The notes under the pieces are model-generated. The model had not been told where the DNA came from and made no database searches. It saw nothing but the letters and a program-made list of their open reading frames with translations. Positions 60,549-64,000 of a stretch of DNA of 64,000 nucleotides are shown in pieces. Both the position numbers and the translations under genes were made by a program. The stretch comes from Bradyrhizobium sp. OK095 (GTDB taxonomy: Bacteria; Pseudomonadota; Alphaproteobacteria; Rhizobiales; Xanthobacteraceae). Position 1 is the first letter of the stretch. Every line of letters starts with the position of its first letter. The stretch is taken from assembly GCF_900109945.1 (NCBI RefSeq), contig NZ_FOBX01000001.1, forward strand, positions 744,001 to 808,000, written 5' to 3'.

Positions 60549-61519
60549 TCCTCGGGCTCCGCATTCGGCGCAAGGTCTGACGAGCGAAACGGCTTGGCCC
60601 TGTCCAGTTTCCGGTAGGCGTCCGCTGCGGTTCGTAACAGCTTCTTTTCCCGCTTGCGGTTGAGGAAGCGAATGCCGGCTTCGGGGATGGCGTCGTTCAA
60701 TGACGCCGCCAGCGTCTGACCTCGTGCATCGTCGTTCAACTGCCCGAGCGATTTTTGCGCCTTGCGCAATTGCTTGAGGATCGATTTCTGTTTCGTCAGC
60801 GAGTCGTCGGCGAAAAGGTCCTGAAGCGACTCGATTGAATAAGTCAGCCGCTTGTTGAGGAGCCGCAGCTTGTGCCGTTTCTCGACGTCGAGCTTGCGGA
60901 GTTTTCGTGCTTTCTTGAGCAGCGTCGTTTCCCATTCGGTGAGCTGCGCCGTCGCGTGCTCGGCCAGCGAGCAGCGGCGCAACCGGATGGCCTCCTTGCT
61001 GCGCCTTGTCGACCAGGGGCCGCTCTCGATCCAGGTTGAGGTCTGCTCGACGAGGCGGCGATACCGCGCGGATTGCAGCGCGCGCGCCAGCAGGCGGTGG
61101 CTTTCCGCGCGCTTCTCGTCCCAGTGCTGGAGCTCGGCAATCACGGTGAGCTCGCCACGGCTCTCGGCGATGACCCGGTCGATCGCCACGTCGAGGTCGC
61201 GCACCATACCGAGCTGGCTGTTCAGCCATTTCAGCTCGGTCCAGATTGCCGGCCGTAAACCGTCATTGACCATGGGCGAGAAGAAGCGGATTGCGGTGCG
61301 CAAATGTGTCAGTGCGATCCGGATCTGGTGCAGCGCCTCCGGGTCGCCGCTGCATGTGCCGTCGTGCTGGGCGAGGACGGCATCGAGGTGGCGCCGGGCG
61401 ATGATCCGGAACGCCGTATCGCAGGCCATGGCGGGGCTAAGGCGGCCGGGCAGGGCATTGCGCCGCGCCGGCGGCTTGGTGCGCGCGGTCGTCGTCGAGC
61501 TCGTGGTGGGTCGCGACAT
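60545..61519 (-). CDS. CHAD-domain protein
   Basis: A 324-residue helical protein with the conserved His pattern of CHAD domains: EALHQIRIALTHLRTAIRFF near the start, LLARALQSARYRRLV, and QLNDDARGQTLAASLNDAIP at the end. CHAD domains bind polyphosphate, often on PHA or polyphosphate granules. The ATG at 61519 is preferred to a TTG at 61534. It is the second gene of a unit starting at 63077 and faces phaC, which fits granule biology. Confidence 0.88.
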   Translation of the reverse strand: MSRPTTSSTTTARTKPPARRNALPGRLSPAMACDTAFRIIARRHLDAVLAQHDGTCSGDPEALHQIRIALTHLRTAIRFFSPMVNDGLRPAIWTELKWLNSQLGMVRDLDVAIDRVIAESRGELTVIAELQHWDEKRAESHRLLARALQSARYRRLVEQTSTWIESGPWSTRRSKEAIRLRRCSLAEHATAQLTEWETTLLKKARKLRKLDVEKRHKLRLLNKRLTYSIESLQDLFADDSLTKQKSILKQLRKAQKSLGQLNDDARGQTLAASLNDAIPEAGIRFLNRKREKKLLRTAADAYRKLDRAKPFRSSDLAPNAEPED

Positions 61520-61544
61520 CCTTGCCCGCGTCAATCAGATTGCC

Positions 61545-63077
61545 TTACTTGCCCTCGGAGATCGCGTCCCGGCAGCTCCCGAGCGTCTGCTCTTGTGTCC
61601 CGGATGCATCGATGCTCGCCCAACCGATGTGACCGATACTATAGTGCTCCTGCTGCGCAGCAACCTCTTGCGTGGCGTCGGATGCGTCTCCCCGACGGCT
61701 TCCGATTCGCGCCTGGCGCGTCGCGAGGTCCGCAATCAGGAATAGTCCACTCAGCGGCACCTTGCATGCGTGGGCCAGGGCGGCCAGTTCGTCCCGTTCG
61801 GACTCGCGCGCAAAGACGGCGTCGACGATTGCGGAATGGCCTTGCGCCAGCACCTGTCGGGCGCGCTGCAACAGCACCTCGTAGACACGTGCCGTAACGT
61901 CAGGCCGGTACGTGGACGGCGGCAGCCGGTCGGTGTGTGCCACCCGGAACAGCTGCTTGCGAATGACGTCGCTGCGCAGCACGACAGCTCCCGGTTGTGG
62001 TGCGATGTTGGGCGCCAGCGCGCGGGCGAGGACGGACTTGCCGGTGCCCGATAGTCCGCTGACCGCAATCAGGCGCGGAGCGGGAGGGTGGATCAGAGCC
62101 TGGGCGAGATCGAAATAATCGCGTGCGTCGCGGACAATCCCGGTTGGGTCTGCATCGGGCCGTGTCAGGCGTGCCAACGCCACCTGGGCGCGGATCGCCG
62201 CACGAATGGACATGAACAGCGGCAAGGCGGAGAGCGCGTCGAGATTTTCGGACGGCGTCACGGCGAGATATTGGTTCAAGACGATATTGGCCGCAATTGG
62301 TTGATCGTGGTGCAGCAGGTCCATCAGCATGAAAGCGAGATCGTACAGCACGTCGACGGTTGCGATTCTCGTATCGAACTCGATGGCGTCGAACAGGACT
62401 GGCTGGTCGCCGATCGACACGATGTTCGCAAGATGCAGGTCGCCGTGGCAGCGGCGCACGAAACCCTGACCTCCGCGCTCTTCGAGCAGCGGCCGCAGGC
62501 GCCGCAACATCGCATGCGAGGCTTCGGAGAGCCGCTCGATCTCTTCGGCGTCGATATGGTTGCCCTTCTGCAGGCCGTTCATGTTTCCGTCGATGAGGCC
62601 GGGGATGGAGGAGGCCCATGTCTTGCCGTCAGCACGGAGCGCCGCCGCATGCGCCGCCGCGATGGCGTCAGCGGCGGCCGAGGCAAGGTTCGTATCCAGC
62701 GGGCCGGCTTTCGCCAGATGGTCCAGCGTCTGGCTTTCGTCGAAGCGCGACATGTCGACCGCATACTCGATCGGCTGGCCGCGGCCATCCACCGCTATCG
62801 ATCCGTCCGGCTCTTCGGTGATCGCGGCAACGCGGTGATAGATCTGCGACGCCAGCGGTTGGTTGATCCTGATCTCCTCCTCGCAGGCCGCCCTCCGCTT
62901 CGCCAGTGTCGAATAATCGAGGAACGGAAACCGCACGGCCCGTTTGATCTTCAGGGCGCGCGTCCCGTCGAGAAAGACCGAAGCGGCGTGCGTATCGATC
63001 CGTTTCACGCCTGGATGGCTGACGGAATCGGTCAGCGCCGCAAAGATCCGGTCCTGGGTCGCGGAATCGTCTGTCAT
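61545..63077 (-). CDS. APH-like kinase domain fused to P-loop kinase domain
   Basis: A 510-residue protein. The N-terminal part (to about 325) resembles aminoglycoside phosphotransferase folds, with the Brenner-type RRCHGDLHLANIV and the metal site VLFDAIEFD. The C-terminal part has Walker A AVSGLSGTGKSVLARAL, LRSDVIRKQLF and a zeta-toxin/kinase-like pattern. This combination is widespread in proteobacteria, often next to universal stress and low-oxygen genes. The substrates are unknown. A FixK box lies 84 bases upstream. Confidence 0.87.
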   Translation of the reverse strand: MTDDSATQDRIFAALTDSVSHPGVKRIDTHAASVFLDGTRALKIKRAVRFPFLDYSTLAKRRAACEEEIRINQPLASQIYHRVAAITEEPDGSIAVDGRGQPIEYAVDMSRFDESQTLDHLAKAGPLDTNLASAAADAIAAAHAAALRADGKTWASSIPGLIDGNMNGLQKGNHIDAEEIERLSEASHAMLRRLRPLLEERGGQGFVRRCHGDLHLANIVSIGDQPVLFDAIEFDTRIATVDVLYDLAFMLMDLLHHDQPIAANIVLNQYLAVTPSENLDALSALPLFMSIRAAIRAQVALARLTRPDADPTGIVRDARDYFDLAQALIHPPAPRLIAVSGLSGTGKSVLARALAPNIAPQPGAVVLRSDVIRKQLFRVAHTDRLPPSTYRPDVTARVYEVLLQRARQVLAQGHSAIVDAVFARESERDELAALAHACKVPLSGLFLIADLATRQARIGSRRGDASDATQEVAAQQEHYSIGHIGWASIDASGTQEQTLGSCRDAISEGK

Positions 63078-63160
63078 CCCTGCTGGCACGTTCCAATGCG
63101 TCGGAAGGCGATGCGGCCGCCAACCACGCTAATCTTTAGAATGCAGTGGCCGCCAGTCCT

Positions 63161-63174
63161 TGACTTCCGTCAAT
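63161..63174. promoter_or_regulatory. FixK/FNR box for the APH/P-loop-CHAD unit
   Basis: TTGA-CTTCCG-TCAA, consensus halves, placed on the side of the minus-strand kinase gene. Confidence 0.7.
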
Positions 63175-63211
63175 GCCCGCCTCTCGGCTGGCGGAGTTCT
63201 CCCCCTGGGGC

Positions 63212-63225
63212 TTGATGAGGATCAA
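63212..63225. promoter_or_regulatory. FixK/FNR box for the universal stress protein
   Basis: TTGA-TGAGGA-TCAA followed by G, close to the FixK2 consensus, 47 bases before the stress-protein ATG. Confidence 0.8.
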
Positions 63226-63272
63226 GCGTCCAGCTGAAAGCCGGTCTATTCTGGTGGTTAAGGAGAATCCCG

Positions 63273-64000
63273 ATGCCCATCAAGGACGTCTTTCTGCCGC
63301 TTGTCGGCCAGCCACGCGGGCCGGCCCTTGCTGCAATCGAGAAATGCGTGGCGGTTGCCGCCGACCTCGGGGCCAGGATCACCGCGCTTGCACTCGAGGA
63401 CGAGGTTTTCGCGCGTCCGAAAGTTATGCTTCCCGATGATGCGGATTCCGTTGCGGCCGACGCCGCGGTGGGGGATATGCAGCTTCTCCTGAATGCATTC
63501 GCCGGCGCTGCCTCCCGCGCCAACCTCCGTAATCAAAGCCGTTCGGCCAAAGTGCCGGCGGACCAGATCGCGTCGATCCTGGCCGAGCATGCGCGCTTCA
63601 GCGATCTCACGCTGCTCCCCGTCAGGCCGCACGACAGCCGGACGGAGCAGATCGTCGAGACGATCCTGTTCGAATCCGGGCGCCCGCTGCTGCTCTGCCC
63701 GGAACAGCATGTGGATGAGCTGCGTCCGGAATTCGAGAGCGTCCTGATTGCCTGGGATCACTCCGCGCGTGCGGCGCGGGCGATTGGCGATGCGATGCCG
63801 ATCCTTCAGGCTGCCGCATCGGTCCGCGTGGTGACCGTGGCCGACGACAAGACCGACGCGATCGTGCAATCCGGAACGGCTCTCGTCAGCCATCTGAGGG
63901 AACACGGCGTCTACGCCTCGTTCGAGACGGTGACGGGCAGCGGCAGCTCGACCGGCAAGGTGCTCGGAAGCTGGGCGAATTCCAATGCCATCGACGCCAT
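63273..64000 (+). CDS. Universal stress protein, two-domain type (3' partial)
   Basis: The gene starts after AAGGAGAATCCCG and runs off the window end after about 242 codons. The first UspA-like half begins IKDVFLPLVGQPRGPALAAI; the second begins about residue 150 (FESVLIAWDHSARAARAIGD) and reaches TGSGSSTGKVLGSWANSNAI, part of the ATP-binding region GxxGSS/T. Tandem Usp proteins of this sort are typical low-oxygen or stress genes, in agreement with the upstream FixK box. Confidence 0.9.
   Translation, partial: MPIKDVFLPLVGQPRGPALAAIEKCVAVAADLGARITALALEDEVFARPKVMLPDDADSVAADAAVGDMQLLLNAFAGAASRANLRNQSRSAKVPADQIASILAEHARFSDLTLLPVRPHDSRTEQIVETILFESGRPLLLCPEQHVDELRPEFESVLIAWDHSARAARAIGDAMPILQAAASVRVVTVADDKTDAIVQSGTALVSHLREHGVYASFETVTGSGSSTGKVLGSWANSNAIDA

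Overview
The window is high-GC alphaproteobacterial DNA, most likely from a Bradyrhizobium-type organism (Nitrobacteraceae). The clues are the gene content (CoA-dependent aromatic catabolism, class I PHA synthase, FixK-type boxes), a palindromic intergenic repeat of the sort I know from Bradyrhizobium, and the closest remembered relatives of the proteins. This is inferred from reading alone; no search was run.

Region 1 (1-33.3 kb) is the late half of a P22-like (podovirus-type) prophage: portal, SU10-type major capsid protein, head decoration and adaptor proteins, a gp10-like tail stabilisation protein, fibre candidates, internal-virion candidates, tail collar protein, endolysin and holins, closed by a strong terminator at 33259. 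No terminase, integrase or repressor is visible, so the element starts before the window or is incomplete.

The striking feature is cargo built into this structural operon. The portal gene is broken at one spot: its N-terminal quarter is at 543-1118 and the rest at 8083-9744. Pieces of related portal genes recur at 2604-2876, 11411-11724 and 13361-13445. Between and after these pieces sit small cassettes that look like toxin or lysin effectors beside candidate immunity proteins: a glycine-rich protein with small membrane proteins; a lipoprotein with a GHNF/NSNS protein; a double-Ivy lysozyme inhibitor with a lytic-transglycosylase-like protein; and two tandem WHH-type nuclease toxins, each followed by a SUKH (SMI1/KNR4) immunity protein. 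Two further cassettes (23.1-24.7 kb and 26.9-28.0 kb) lie among the internal-virion genes. The effectors carry short shared tags: an N-terminal double SLVPV(E/D)H repeat, or the C-terminal motifs GGLLGLIQDYMR, VRRLTR or PPIFFPF. I propose an exchangeable, phage-borne polymorphic toxin/immunity island whose tags direct proteins to the virion. Some members are decaying: in-frame TAA codons interrupt the Ivy gene and the second WHH toxin.

Region 2 (33.4-44.0 kb) is a catabolic cluster: a class III CoA-transferase, a two-component flavin monooxygenase (HsaA-like oxygenase plus reductase), a beta-hydroxyacid dehydrogenase, an SsuABC-type ABC importer with two permeases, an IlvD-type dehydratase and a NicX-type extradiol dioxygenase. 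This points to a hydroxylated N-heterocycle or similar substrate.

Region 3 (44.0-57.7 kb) is a CoA-dependent aromatic pathway: a benzoate/2-aminobenzoate-CoA ligase, RidA, SDR, enoyl-CoA hydratase, acyl-CoA dehydrogenase, acyl-CoA synthetase, hydroxyacyl-CoA dehydrogenase, opine-dehydrogenase-like protein, alpha/beta hydrolase, PhzS-like FAD monooxygenase, cupin and a Liv-type binding protein. A MarR regulator sits in the middle, and TTTGAAGCTCAAA-like palindromes lie in front of several of these transcription units.

Region 4 (57.8-64.0 kb) looks like a low-oxygen module: CBS-BON protein, PhaC, CHAD protein, APH/P-loop protein and a universal stress protein. Four TTGA-N6-TCAA (FixK/FNR) boxes are arranged one in front of each divergent promoter.
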